A stretch of 64,000 bases of DNA from Candidatus Midichloria sp. (lineage in GTDB: Bacteria; Pseudomonadota; Alphaproteobacteria; Rickettsiales; Midichloriaceae), in the NCBI GenBank assembly GCA_030060845.1, contig CP094379.1, positions 503,737 through 567,736 of the forward strand. Reading direction: 5' to 3'. The translations under genes and the position numbers were made by a program. Shown here piece by piece: positions 22,028 through 30,637 of this stretch; positions within the stretch are counted from its first letter, which is position 1; the number at the start of each line of letters is the position of its first letter. The notes under the pieces are model-generated. The model was not told where the DNA came from, searched no databases, and saw only the letters and a list, made by a program, of their open reading frames with translations.

Positions 22028-22966
22028 AATATATGGTTAAATTTTGCAATGTTAATATCGTCTAGAAGCTGGGCAGCAACCTTATCTCCAGCCTTACCTA
22101 ATTTGCCCATTGTGACTTTCACTTTGGTTTATACTTACATATAACGGCTCTTCCGCAAATTTATCCAAAACCACAGTGTTACTGACCTTTAAATTCAGTA
22201 ACTCAGATATTTTAGAAGCCACACCATCTAAAATCAGCTCCAACTTAACTTTCGTATTCTTTAGCTCTTTTTCAAAATGATCAAACCAAATAGGGTCTTG
22301 GAAGATTTTATCTTCTAAAAATGATTGGGATAGTACTTTTTTAACTAGTTCTAAGCTGTTATAGGGGAAAACAATATCAAAATAACTCCAAGCCAAGTTA
22401 ATCTTGAGGTTAGTTCTAATGCGCCCTAACATTTCCTCATGTTTGGCAATTTTAATTGTGTTTTTATCAATTTCTATTCTTTCGATTTCAGAATGGAAAG
22501 GAATAATGCTAGAAAATGCATTATTAAAATTCTTAAAAATAATATTCAGCATATATTTTATTATTTCCATCTCAATAGCAGTAAATGCTCTGATATCGGA
22601 CTTAATTGCTTTTGGTTTTTTATTACCACCCAGTAGTATAGAAAGAAATGAAAATACTATATCGGGAGATAAGTTGATCATAAAACGACCACTTAATTCA
22701 TTAGCTTTTCCTATGCAAAAAACAGAACAGCTTTTTTCATTTTGAATGTAACCAGAAAATTTGAATGATTTTATAGATTCTGTTTTAAGTAATACTTCTA
22801 CATTTAATGCTTCCCTAAGGAGGAGGGCTATGACTTCAATAAATTTATCATAAATCACATCTAGCATAGAAAATTTTAACAACGCTCTTGAGCTTTGATC
22901 GATAAGAGCACTTATACCTGTCTTGGAAGCATTATCTTTTAAGCTATTATCTTGTTGTTTCTTCAT
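22024..22966 (-). pseudogene. fliM: fliM flagellar motor switch protein, C-terminal frameshift
   Basis: FliM sits in the C ring and binds phospho-CheY. The 290-residue open frame covers the FliM CheC-like middle domain (SGRFMINLSPDIVF, FTAIEMEIIKYMLN) and much of the SpoA domain (LILDGVASKISELLNLKVSN). It then stops after NGQIR at 22094. Removing one base near 22105 lets reading continue TMGKLGKAGDKVAAQLLDDI, the expected FxGxxGxxxG end, to a TGA overlapping the next gene's ATG. The N-terminal CheY-binding LDQDEID-type peptide is not evident. I regard it as a young pseudogene, unless the base is a sequence error. Confidence 0.82.
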
Positions 22967-22986
22967 TTTAAGAACCTAACAATTCA

Positions 22987-23546
22987 TTACATAATAAAAT
23001 CTTTAAATAATACATCGTTAACTTGTGCTGATACTATTATTTTATTAAATCTTATCATCAGTTCCTCTCTTAAGCGATAAATCCCTATAGAACCTTTAAG
23101 TTCACTTGGCTTTAATATTTTTAAATAAATTAAAAATACATCATTAATCTTGGGCATCATTTTTTTATAACCTTTAAACTTTCCTTATCATGCACTTCTA
23201 GTGTGATTTTTAATTTTAAAAAACTATTCTCTTTGCCTTTACTATCAAGGTTTACTACCATCTCATCTAAATCTTGAAAAATCACTTCATCAACTCCTGA
23301 TTGCAATGATGTAGAATTATTTTTTTGCTCGCTATTTTCAACTGGATTGGAATTATTCTTCTTATAACATACAAAACCAACTGCAATAGCAGATAATATT
23401 AACAATGCTACAAGCATTAACGGCTTTTTACTGATACTATGATACCCTTCGTCTGGTACCTTTAAAATGTCATCTTTTTCATTAATATCAGATATTTCTC
23501 CGGATGTATTTTTTATATTTAACTTATTGTCAGCTTGAGATTTCAT
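22987..23546 (-). pseudogene. fliL: fliL flagellar basal-body protein, frameshift at A7
   Basis: FliL is a single-pass inner-membrane protein associated with the stator. A start at MKSQADNKL precedes a Gly/Asp linker, one membrane helix (LMLVALLILSAIAVGFVCY) and the periplasmic domain (LKLKITLEVHDKESLKV). The frame stops at a TGA right after a run of seven A (coding strand, about 23160-23166). One extra A would continue it as MMPKINDVFLIYLK and IGIYRLREELMIRFN with VNDVLFKDFIM, the canonical FliL end. Either it is a pseudogene or polymerase slippage rescues some product. It is divergent from the lipoprotein gene at 23629. Confidence 0.85.
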
Positions 23547-23628
23547 GTTGTAAAGCAGTAAAAAAATTAGATAATTGAATACTGTCACAAGGTTTTTTTA
23601 ATTGCAACTTAAGTTTTATAAATAAAAT

Positions 23629-24219
23629 ATGATAAAATTTCAAATAATCTTTACAATAGCATTATTTATAATGGGTTGCTCTTCCCTTGAGGCAACTAAA
23701 AGTCAAAAATCGAATGCATCCCATAGGTTGAATGATTTTAAAATTGTTTTCAAAGAGTGTAAAAACTGCAGTCAAATATTAACTTATGAAGCAGCTGAAA
23801 AAATTAATTCCCTTGTTGCAGATTATGGCCATAAAAAAAAATATTTGGCCAAGGTAAGTGTGATTTTCCTAAGAGAAGCAATTTCAATAAGAAGTGACAG
23901 CGTATCTATGCGCAATAAAATTTCTCTAAGATTAAAATATGAAATAATAAGTAATAAAAAAACTATAGGCGCTGATCAAGTTTTACAAATAGATACCAAA
24001 CCTTTATCAAAATCAACTTTTTCTGATTTTATCTCTGAGGAAAAATTATCTGTTCAATTGTTGGATGATGCTATTAACGAACTAAAAAGGAAACTAATAG
24101 TATTTACATTAGTAAGTATTAACAACCATGTTGAACCAAGAAAGGATTGTGATATACTATCATCTAAAAAAGAAAGAAATGTCAGATCGTCTATATCAAA
24201 TATCAGAAGATCTATTTAA
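23629..24219 (+). CDS. LptE-like lipoprotein with IS-derived C-terminus
   Basis: A 196-residue lipoprotein with signal and lipobox IMGCSS (Cys17). The pattern EAISIRSDSVSMRNKISL, then YEII, then a helical end (LLDDAINELKRKL) resembles alphaproteobacterial LptE, which plugs the LptD lipopolysaccharide translocon; this identification is tentative. From about residue 167 the reading (VEPRKDCDILSSKKE...) is shared at the DNA level with the IS5 remnant at 33.3 kb. The original C-terminus was therefore replaced by insertion-sequence end DNA. The core may still fold. Confidence 0.5.
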   Translation: MIKFQIIFTIALFIMGCSSLEATKSQKSNASHRLNDFKIVFKECKNCSQILTYEAAEKINSLVADYGHKKKYLAKVSVIFLREAISIRSDSVSMRNKISLRLKYEIISNKKTIGADQVLQIDTKPLSKSTFSDFISEEKLSVQLLDDAINELKRKLIVFTLVSINNHVEPRKDCDILSSKKERNVRSSISNIRRSI

Positions 24220-24955
24220 CAAAGAGATGTTACCAATAATAGAAAAGCATACGACACCCATTTGAGTGAGGCCCTAAAAATTAGTCATTATAAGTTGTTT
24301 TTGTGTGGTGCTGAAGATACTAAGCATATCAGTATCCTGGAGGGGAGATTGCCCTAAAGAATATGGTCTCTGGCATACGAATATTAGCAGGTTTAAAAAA
24401 CGTAATGAAGATGGTTTATTATGGCTGATTTTATACGCCTTAGAACAGGAGAAGATATTGAAAATAGATATAGTGTTTATGGACTCAACTGCAATAAAAG
24501 TGCACTATCATGGAACTGGAGCGTTAGAAAGATAGGTAAGCAAAGTATAGGTAAAAACGTAGCAGTTAAGGGTATAAAAATACATGTTATAATGAGAGAA
24601 GAAGATATTTCAGGTTACAGGAGCAGCGCATTCTGATTGTAAGATGATAAGTGAGATGACGGAGATGCTAAATTGTGCTGATGTAAAAAGATGGAAATAA
24701 AGGCTTATGGTACGGATAAAATACGAAGCTGGTTAAAGATAATGACATTGAGCATGAGATACCTAATAAAAGGAATAGAAGAGTGAATTTTAGATTTGAT
24801 ATAAAGACCATTTATAAATGGAGAGGTATAGAATAGAGAGTTTATTTGCTAGGATTAAAACAAACTGTAGATTAGCTATGCGATTTGATAAACTTCATAT
24901 ACTTTCTTTAGATTTATTGCTTTATCTCTTATTAAAACTTCAGGGTTGTTAAGAT
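24130..24955 (+). mobile_element. IS5-family element with broken transposase
   Basis: The transposase would start at the ATG 24179 (MSDRLYQISEDLFNKEML) and continue through several frames: VSWRGDCPKEYG with NISRFKKRNEDGL, FMDSTAIKVHYHGTGAL (first catalytic Asp), IGKNVAVKGIKIHVI, then RNRRVNFRFD and LFARIKTNCRLAMRFDKL. These match IS5-group DDE transposases. At least four frameshifts or stops make it inactive. About 50 bp of shared leader DNA (from 24130) precede the ATG. A shorter copy lies at 33293-33700. Confidence 0.85.
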
Positions 24956-25285
24956 TCCTATACTACCACAACTTCATCCTTATACATGCTTTTATCAGCA
25001 GTTCAAACTCCATTTTTTGGCAGTCTCAGTCTCATTGGTAACCGTTAAGGCAATTATTTATGGCAAGTACGGTCTAGTATATGAAGACTGAGGATTAAAA
25101 ACAGCAATAGCAGAACTTTATCCAATAGCGAAGTATCCCTTTCAATTACGTGGAGAAGGGGCAATTGGCTGCAATGACAATGAAACCTACAGCACACAGC
25201 GGTTGTGAAGAAACTCTAAGTATTAATTTCTATATCTGGGATGATTTCGTGCTGGTAACAAATATTGAGGCTTTAGCTATATTGC
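24956..25285. other. Non-coding debris between IS5 and the LOG gene
   Basis: About 330 bp with short readings only on both strands. I see no recognisable domain, RNA gene or repeat. It is probably decayed sequence beyond the right end of the IS element. Confidence 0.4.
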
Positions 25286-25834
25286 TTATTTCAAACGATT
25301 AATTAATTCTTCAATACTGTTAACAAACTCATAATTAGATTTGATTGCTGGGCTTGCAAATTTTTCATTTATAACTTTTTCAAATAAATCAAATAATGGG
25401 CCCCAGAAATTATTTTGGTTTAGTATAAAGACAGGTTTTTCACAAACCACATTAATACAAAGATTTTTTAAAGTAACAACTTCAAATAGTTCGTCCAGAG
25501 TTCCCAATCCTCCTGGTAGAATAACAAAAGCGTCTGATTCTTTAAGCATCCTTTCTTTACGGATAAATAAATTATCCACAAAAATTAATTCATCAACTTC
25601 CCAGCTCAAAAGTTCAACCTTCTCTATTATTTTAGGAAATATCCCAGTAACTCTAGCTCCACTTTCTTTTGCAGATTTTGAAACTATACCCATTAAACCT
25701 GAACTGCCCCCACCATATATTAAATGGCGCTTTGTTTTCCCTATTTCTTCTCCAAATTTTGCAGCTAGTTCCTTGTATTTATTATCAACTAATTTACTTG
25801 CTCCGCAAAAAACGCATATGTTATGATAGCTCAT
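25286..25834 (-). CDS. LOG-family (TIGR00730) nucleoside 5'-monophosphate phosphoribohydrolase
   Basis: A 182-residue Rossmann-fold enzyme of the lysine decarboxylase-like/LOG family. The diagnostic PGGLGTLDELFE motif is present near residue 104, together with CVFCGAS at the N-terminus and YGGGSSGLMG. Plant and bacterial LOG proteins hydrolyse cytokinin riboside monophosphates to the free base; in most bacteria the physiological substrate is unknown and older lysine decarboxylase labels are wrong. It is divergent from psd. Confidence 0.85.
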   Translation of the reverse strand: MSYHNICVFCGASKLVDNKYKELAAKFGEEIGKTKRHLIYGGGSSGLMGIVSKSAKESGARVTGIFPKIIEKVELLSWEVDELIFVDNLFIRKERMLKESDAFVILPGGLGTLDELFEVVTLKNLCINVVCEKPVFILNQNNFWGPLFDLFEKVINEKFASPAIKSNYEFVNSIEELINRLK

Positions 25835-25924
25835 ATTGACACTTGTATTTTAAAATTACGCTTTCTAATAATTAAGTTTGTGGTATAACTCATTTTTATG
25901 AGAAATATATAACACTAAAAGAAA

Positions 25925-26626
25925 ATGTTTGAAAGCTTTAAAGATTTTGCACCTACAATTCATAAAGAAGGTTATCTCTTTATTTTATGTTTTGTATTAG
26001 CAACATTTGTTCTGTTTGCAATATCTAACACCTTCGGTTGGATAGGGGTTATATTGACTATATGGTGTGTTTATTTTTTTCGAGATCCAGAAAGAATAAC
26101 TCCAGTTGCAGCTGGACTAATTATAAGTCCAGCTGATGGTACTGTACAAAAAATCACCAAAGCAATGCCTCCTGAAGAACTTGGCACGAAGGAAGAAGAA
26201 ATGACAAGAATTAGTATATTTTTGAATATCTTTGATGTGCATGTCAACCGTATAGCAGTAGATGGGGCTATTGAGAAATCTCATTATCACCCTGGCAAAT
26301 TTTTAAATGCCTCCTTAGACAAGGCAAGTGAAGATAATGAAAGGCAGTCATTATTAATTAAAACTCCTGATAATCAAAATATCGCATTGGTACAAATAGC
26401 TGGCCTAATAGCAAGAAGAATTGTTTGTAATGTCAAAGAGAATGATAAGGTGCTCGCTGGTAGGAGATTTGGTATAATTAGGTTTGGTAGTAGAGTTGAC
26501 GTGTATCTTCCAGACACCGCTAAAATTCTTATTGCAGAAGGACAAACTGTAATTGGTGGAGAAACTATTGTAGCAAGATTAAGTGGGACTAATGATGAAG
26601 AAGATATAACCTGGGAGAATAGATAG
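25925..26626 (+). CDS. psd: Phosphatidylserine decarboxylase proenzyme
   Basis: A 233-residue membrane-associated enzyme making phosphatidylethanolamine. The self-cleavage site is RFGSRVD: cleavage between Gly188 and Ser189 would give the pyruvoyl alpha chain. Membrane helices lie at residues 15-35 and 37-52, and DVHVNR supplies the conserved active-site region. This short alphaproteobacterial form is complete. The usual neighbour pssA is not here; instead a 17-kDa-type lipoprotein gene follows after 91 bp. Confidence 0.95.
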   Translation: MFESFKDFAPTIHKEGYLFILCFVLATFVLFAISNTFGWIGVILTIWCVYFFRDPERITPVAAGLIISPADGTVQKITKAMPPEELGTKEEEMTRISIFLNIFDVHVNRIAVDGAIEKSHYHPGKFLNASLDKASEDNERQSLLIKTPDNQNIALVQIAGLIARRIVCNVKENDKVLAGRRFGIIRFGSRVDVYLPDTAKILIAEGQTVIGGETIVARLSGTNDEEDITWENR

Positions 26627-26717
26627 TTAAACCCTTAAATTATTTTTATTTGCTTTATAGTATTTTTAAAAATAAAATGCTCAAAGTTGGTTTTGAATTA
26701 ATAATTTTAGAAAAATC

Positions 26718-27212
26718 ATGTATAAATTCTCACTAGAAACTATCAGTATTCCGCTCATACTATCTTTAGCAGTTGTAGCATGTGTTCCCTCAATTAATCA
26801 AGCTGGTAAGATAAATAAAACTCATGCAGATACAGTAAATGGTGCTATTGTTGGTGGGCTTTTGGGATCTCATATAGGAGGTGGAACTGGAAATGTAGCT
26901 GCAACTACAACAGGAGCGCTAGCTGGTGGTATAATGGGCCATTCTATTGGAGATCAATTAGATCACGCCGATATAGAGGCAATAAATAGAACTCAGCAAA
27001 AAGCTTTAGAATATGCTAAAACTGGGCAACAAGTTTCCTGGAAAAACCCAGATACGGGGGCAAGTGGTTATGTGGTACCAACTAAAACTTATGTAATGCA
27101 TGGTCAAAATTGCCGTGAGTATACCCAAACTGTAAAGATTGGGGGCAAAACTCAAGAAGCATTTGGACATGCTTGCAGAAGAGAAGATGGAGCTTGGGAA
27201 ATAATTCAATAA
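26718..27212 (+). CDS. 17-kDa surface antigen-type glycine-zipper lipoprotein
   Basis: A 164-residue outer-membrane lipoprotein with lipobox AVVAC (Cys22). A glycine-zipper 2TM region follows (GAIVGGLLGSHIGG, GALAGGIMGHSIGDQLD), then the C-terminal antigen domain (VSWKNPDTGASGYV, CREYTQTVKIGGK, GHACRREDGAWE). It is the same architecture as the genus-common 17-kDa antigen of Rickettsia and related proteins in many alphaproteobacteria. It is followed 20 bp later by fabI, so cotranscription is likely. Confidence 0.88.
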   Translation: MYKFSLETISIPLILSLAVVACVPSINQAGKINKTHADTVNGAIVGGLLGSHIGGGTGNVAATTTGALAGGIMGHSIGDQLDHADIEAINRTQQKALEYAKTGQQVSWKNPDTGASGYVVPTKTYVMHGQNCREYTQTVKIGGKTQEAFGHACRREDGAWEIIQ

Positions 27213-27232
27213 AATTTTTTAAAATGTTATAA

Positions 27233-28024
27233 ATGAGTAAATTACTTGAAGGCAAAAAGGGCCTAATAATGGGTCTTGCTAATAATAAATCTATGGCTTG
27301 GGGAATCGCTCAAGAGTGTGCTAATCATGGTGCGGAGTTAGCCTTTTCTTACCAAGGTGAAATATTAGAAAAAAGAGTAAATCCTCTTGCCGCTAGTTTG
27401 GGATTTGATTTTCTTATTATGTGTGATGTTTGTGATCAGGAATCATTGAGAAAGACTTTTGCCATAATAAAAGAAAAATGGGGCAACCTTGATTTTTTAG
27501 TCCATGCAATAGCTTTTTCCAATAAAGATGAACTCAGTGGAAGATATGTTGATACAAGCTTAGAGAACTTTACTTTGACAATGAATGTCTCCTGTTATTC
27601 TTTTGCTGCAGTTTCAAAATATGCAGCTGAATTAATGACTGACGGTGGGTCTATAATTACCCTTTCATATTATGGTGCTGAAAAAGCTGTTCCTAATTAT
27701 AATGTTATGGGAGTTGCAAAAGCCGCCTTAGAAGCTAGTGTTAGGTATATTGCTACAGACTTAGGAAAAGATAGAATCAGAGTTAATGCAATTTCAGCTG
27801 GTCCAGTCAGGACGCTTGCAGCTTCTGGGATTTCTGATTTTAAATCAGTGTTAAGCTGGACTGAGCAAAACGCTCCTTTAAAGAGAAATATAGATATACA
27901 TGATGTTGGGCGTAGCGCCTTGTATTTACTGAGTAACTTGAGTTCTGGAGTAACAGGTGAAATTTTACATGTAGATAGCGGTTATCATTCTATTGGTATG
28001 AAAATGTCTCAAGATTCAAATTAG
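27233..28024 (+). CDS. fabI: Enoyl-[acyl-carrier-protein] reductase (NADH) FabI
   Basis: A 263-residue short-chain dehydrogenase catalysing the last reduction of each fatty-acid elongation cycle. The N-terminal LMGLANNKSMAWGIA nucleotide-binding motif is the FabI variant. The catalytic Tyr-x6-Lys is in GAEKAVPNYNVMGVAKAAL, and SAGPVRTLAASGI follows. The length matches the family. It is upstream of the pcm and rph remnants, all plus-strand. Confidence 0.95.
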   Translation: MSKLLEGKKGLIMGLANNKSMAWGIAQECANHGAELAFSYQGEILEKRVNPLAASLGFDFLIMCDVCDQESLRKTFAIIKEKWGNLDFLVHAIAFSNKDELSGRYVDTSLENFTLTMNVSCYSFAAVSKYAAELMTDGGSIITLSYYGAEKAVPNYNVMGVAKAALEASVRYIATDLGKDRIRVNAISAGPVRTLAASGISDFKSVLSWTEQNAPLKRNIDIHDVGRSALYLLSNLSSGVTGEILHVDSGYHSIGMKMSQDSN

Positions 28025-28108
28025 ATACACCTACAACTACTGTAAAAGATTGCAATTATCCAATAAGAATGTTTAAATTTGTTTTTTATAGCAGAAAGAT
28101 TAATTTTT

Positions 28109-28758
28109 ATGCAAAATTTAACTACAGAAGATCGAATTTTAATAAAAGCTAGGCATAATATGGTACAGAATCAAGTGCTGCCAAATAATGTTACAGATAT
28201 TGCTGTGTTAAATGCACTAAAGCTTGTTCCAAAACATATATTTGTAGAAGATAAATTTCAGCCAGTTGCATATAGCGAAAGTAGTATGAGTGCCGGTTCT
28301 GGTAGAGTAATTTTAGAACCAGTTGTTTTTGCAAAAATGCTTCAAGCTTGTGCTATAAAAAAAGCAGATATAGTTCTAGATATTGGTTGTGGCTTAGGTT
28401 ACTCATCTGCAGTTCTGTCATTGTTGGCTAAGTCTGTGATTGGTATTGAAAACAATTTACATTTAATAGTAACTGCAACACATAACTTAAAAGTACTTTA
28501 GGTATTGATAATTTTGCTATTCACTCTGGCAACTTCAGCTATGGTCACCCAGATAAAGCTCCTTATGATATTATTTTTATCAATGGGACTCTCAGAAAAG
28601 CATCCAAAATATTGTTTGAACAATTAAGTAATGGCGGAAGGTTAGCAGTTATAGAGCAAGCATCTTCTGGCATTGCTATGGCAGTTCTATATACAAAACA
28701 TCAAGATCAATTAGACTGTCAAGAAATATACCATTGTAGCATGAACTATTTAGAATAA
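28109..28758 (+). pseudogene. pcm: Protein-L-isoaspartate O-methyltransferase family (pcm), frameshifted
   Basis: The first frame (M at 28109) reads MVQNQVLPNNVTD with ALKLVPKHIFVEDKF, GSGRVILEPVVFAKML and the SAM-binding DIVLDIGCGLGYSSAVLS, then stops at 28499-28501. In another frame the protein continues GIDNFAIHSGNFSYGHP with DIIFINGTL and FEQLSNGGRLAVIEQ to a stop at 28758. This is the alphaproteobacterial PCMT-like family. One small indel separates the halves; I see no sign that a short product would work. Confidence 0.88.
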
Positions 28759-28760
28759 AC

Positions 28761-29082
28761 ATGAGATCATATAAGAGACTATAACGAATTAAGGCAGGTA
28801 GAAATTATAGCTGGCTTAATAAACACGCAGAAGGATCATACTGCTATAATAGAAGGGTATAGCTTTATGTAAAGCGATAAAAACTATGATACAACCTTGG
28901 GATAATAAAGTGTTCTCCAATGAAAACTCAGATAGCTGCTGTTTCCTGTGGTTATTATTAATGGTAAACCATTACTTGATTTGGATTATGATGAAGATAG
29001 TAATGCTAACATTGATGCTAACTTTGTCTTTGATGGCTTTAATAAATTAATAGAAATACAAACAACTGGTAAAAGAAATTAA
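28761..29082 (+). pseudogene. rph: rph ribonuclease PH, internally deleted
   Basis: The N-terminal end of RNase PH is readable after a one-base shift (RDYNELRQVEIIAGLINTQK, then TAIIEGYSF). The C-terminal part resumes at TQIAAVSCG and, after another shift, NGKPLLDLDYDEDSNANIDA and NFVFDGFNKLIEIQTTG. Roughly 400 bp of the middle, including the phosphate-binding and dimer parts, are gone. RNase PH trims tRNA 3' ends; its loss is tolerated when other exonucleases exist. Confidence 0.85.
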
Positions 29083-29087
29083 GTAAA

Positions 29088-29726
29088 ATGCACTTCATAC
29101 AAATTATTATTTATTGTTCTCTGTTATTTTCCACTCTAGCTTTTGCTAGCACAGATCATACTACAAATGAAAAAGCTGAGTTACTTAAAATTAATTCCAA
29201 TGATAAATTTTTAGGTAATAAAAATGCTAAAATAGTATTGATAGAATACTCTTCACTTGCATGTCCACATTGTGCAGACTTTCATATTAGTATTCTGCCC
29301 AAAATTAAGGAGCATTATATAGATAAAGACCTCTTGGTATACGTGCATAGAAATTTCCCAACCAATAAGCCCTCTTTAATTGCTGCTATGTTAGCTTCTT
29401 GCAGCAATAATTATTTTCCTTTCTTGAACGGCTTATTCTTATCGCAAGAATCATGGGGGTATAGCGTTAATTTTGAGAAATTACTTTGTAACATAGCAAA
29501 GCTGTCTAGCATGGAAAAAAGTGATTTTGATAAGTGCTTGCAGGATAAGGAGCTTAAAGACAGTATGTACAACGAGGCTTTTAAGGCTTCTAAAATATTA
29601 GAAATAAATGCTACACCGGTTTTTTTTCTCAATGGAGAAAGAATAGAAGGAGCTGTTTCTTACGATTCGTTAGCTACAAAAATTAATTCTAGAATTAAAT
29701 TATATAATACTATTTCTAATCAATAG
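29088..29726 (+). CDS. DsbA-family periplasmic thiol:disulfide oxidoreductase
   Basis: A 212-residue protein with a cleavable signal peptide (to about LAFAS, residue 21). The thioredoxin-fold active site is SSLACPHCADFH (CPHC), a helical insertion follows, and the cis-Pro loop is INATPVFFLNG. It should form disulfides in envelope proteins. It starts five bases after the rph remnant. An apparently dead DsbD-like gene lies about 0.9 kb downstream, so the reducing partner seems lost locally. Confidence 0.88.
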   Translation: MHFIQIIIYCSLLFSTLAFASTDHTTNEKAELLKINSNDKFLGNKNAKIVLIEYSSLACPHCADFHISILPKIKEHYIDKDLLVYVHRNFPTNKPSLIAAMLASCSNNYFPFLNGLFLSQESWGYSVNFEKLLCNIAKLSSMEKSDFDKCLQDKELKDSMYNEAFKASKILEINATPVFFLNGERIEGAVSYDSLATKINSRIKLYNTISNQ

Positions 29727-29902
29727 AATGGCAATGTAATTGCGTAATCTCTCTCTAAAAGAGCTGGCATAGTTAGCGTTTTACATTTTTAAAACAGCTA
29801 ATGACAACCTCTTTCCTCTCTTATCGCTTACCTATTTCAGAAAAATCTTATAATTTGCAGCAAAAGGCATTTTAATTCTCTTAAATTCACTTTGTTAACA
29901 GT

Positions 29903-29928
29903 ACCTAGTACTACTAGGTGATTTTTTT
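29903..29928 (+). terminator. Rho-independent terminator candidate
   Basis: A perfect 7-bp hairpin ACCTAGT-act-ACTAGGT followed by GATTTTTTT. It lies about 180 bp past dsbA and before the convergent rnhB end, as expected for the end of the psd-to-dsbA direction of transcription. Confidence 0.65.
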
Positions 29929-29983
29929 GAAACTCATTTTTAATGCTACCCAAGTCTAAGATCATGGGTTGATGATATCAGGA

Positions 29984-30565
29984 TTAAAGTTTAACAAATT
30001 TCTTACAAAATAGCTCTCTATGAAGATTTGATATCCCATGTTCTCTTATTGCTTCGATATGTTTTTTTGTGCTGTATCCTTTATTTTCATGCCAATAGTA
30101 AGATGGGTATTGTTGGTGCAATTCTCTCATAAGATTATCCCTATAGCTTTTAGCTATAATAGAAGCAGCAGCTATGGACCTACATATCGCATCACCATTG
30201 ATTAAAAGCTCTATTGATTTCTCAAATTCCATTAAATCCTTAAAAGGGTTTTGATTACCATCGATTCTTACAAGGTGATAATTTTGATCTATTCCAGCTA
30301 TAGCTCGACGCATTGCAAGCATTGTGGCTCCTAATATATTTAACCTGTTTATTTCTGCAACAGAGGCCTGTCCTATGGCATAAAAAGAGCACTTTTTAAT
30401 TTTATTAGCAATAGCGTTAATTTTATTTTTTGGAATTTTTTTTGAATCTTTAATTAATATATTTTCTCTACCCTCAAACAAAACAACTGCTGCAGCCACA
30501 ACCGGCCCAGCAAGAGAGCCACGACCTACTTCATCAACTCCTAAAATTACCTCCTTCTCAATCAT
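29984..30565 (-). CDS. rnhB: Ribonuclease HII
   Basis: A 193-residue enzyme removing ribonucleotides and RNA from RNA-DNA hybrids. The metal-binding GVDEVGRGSLAGPVVAAAV motif gives the first Asp-Glu pair (residues 11-12), VRIDGNQNP supplies the next Asp, and SIAAASIIAKSYRD the conserved late motif. It is intact and alone on the minus strand, divergent from the dsbD remnant. Confidence 0.95.
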   Translation of the reverse strand: MIEKEVILGVDEVGRGSLAGPVVAAAVVLFEGRENILIKDSKKIPKNKINAIANKIKKCSFYAIGQASVAEINRLNILGATMLAMRRAIAGIDQNYHLVRIDGNQNPFKDLMEFEKSIELLINGDAICRSIAAASIIAKSYRDNLMRELHQQYPSYYWHENKGYSTKKHIEAIREHGISNLHRELFCKKFVKL

Positions 30566-30637
30566 ATTTCAGCGCTATTGTTGAGCTTTTAAAGTAATTG
30601 TCTATGATATAATTTATATAGAGTTTACCGTGTTAAA

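Noticed and set aside
24421..24636. 71-residue frame as a separate gene
   Set aside because: It is an out-of-frame overlap plus an internal piece of the IS5 transposase (catalytic Asp region).
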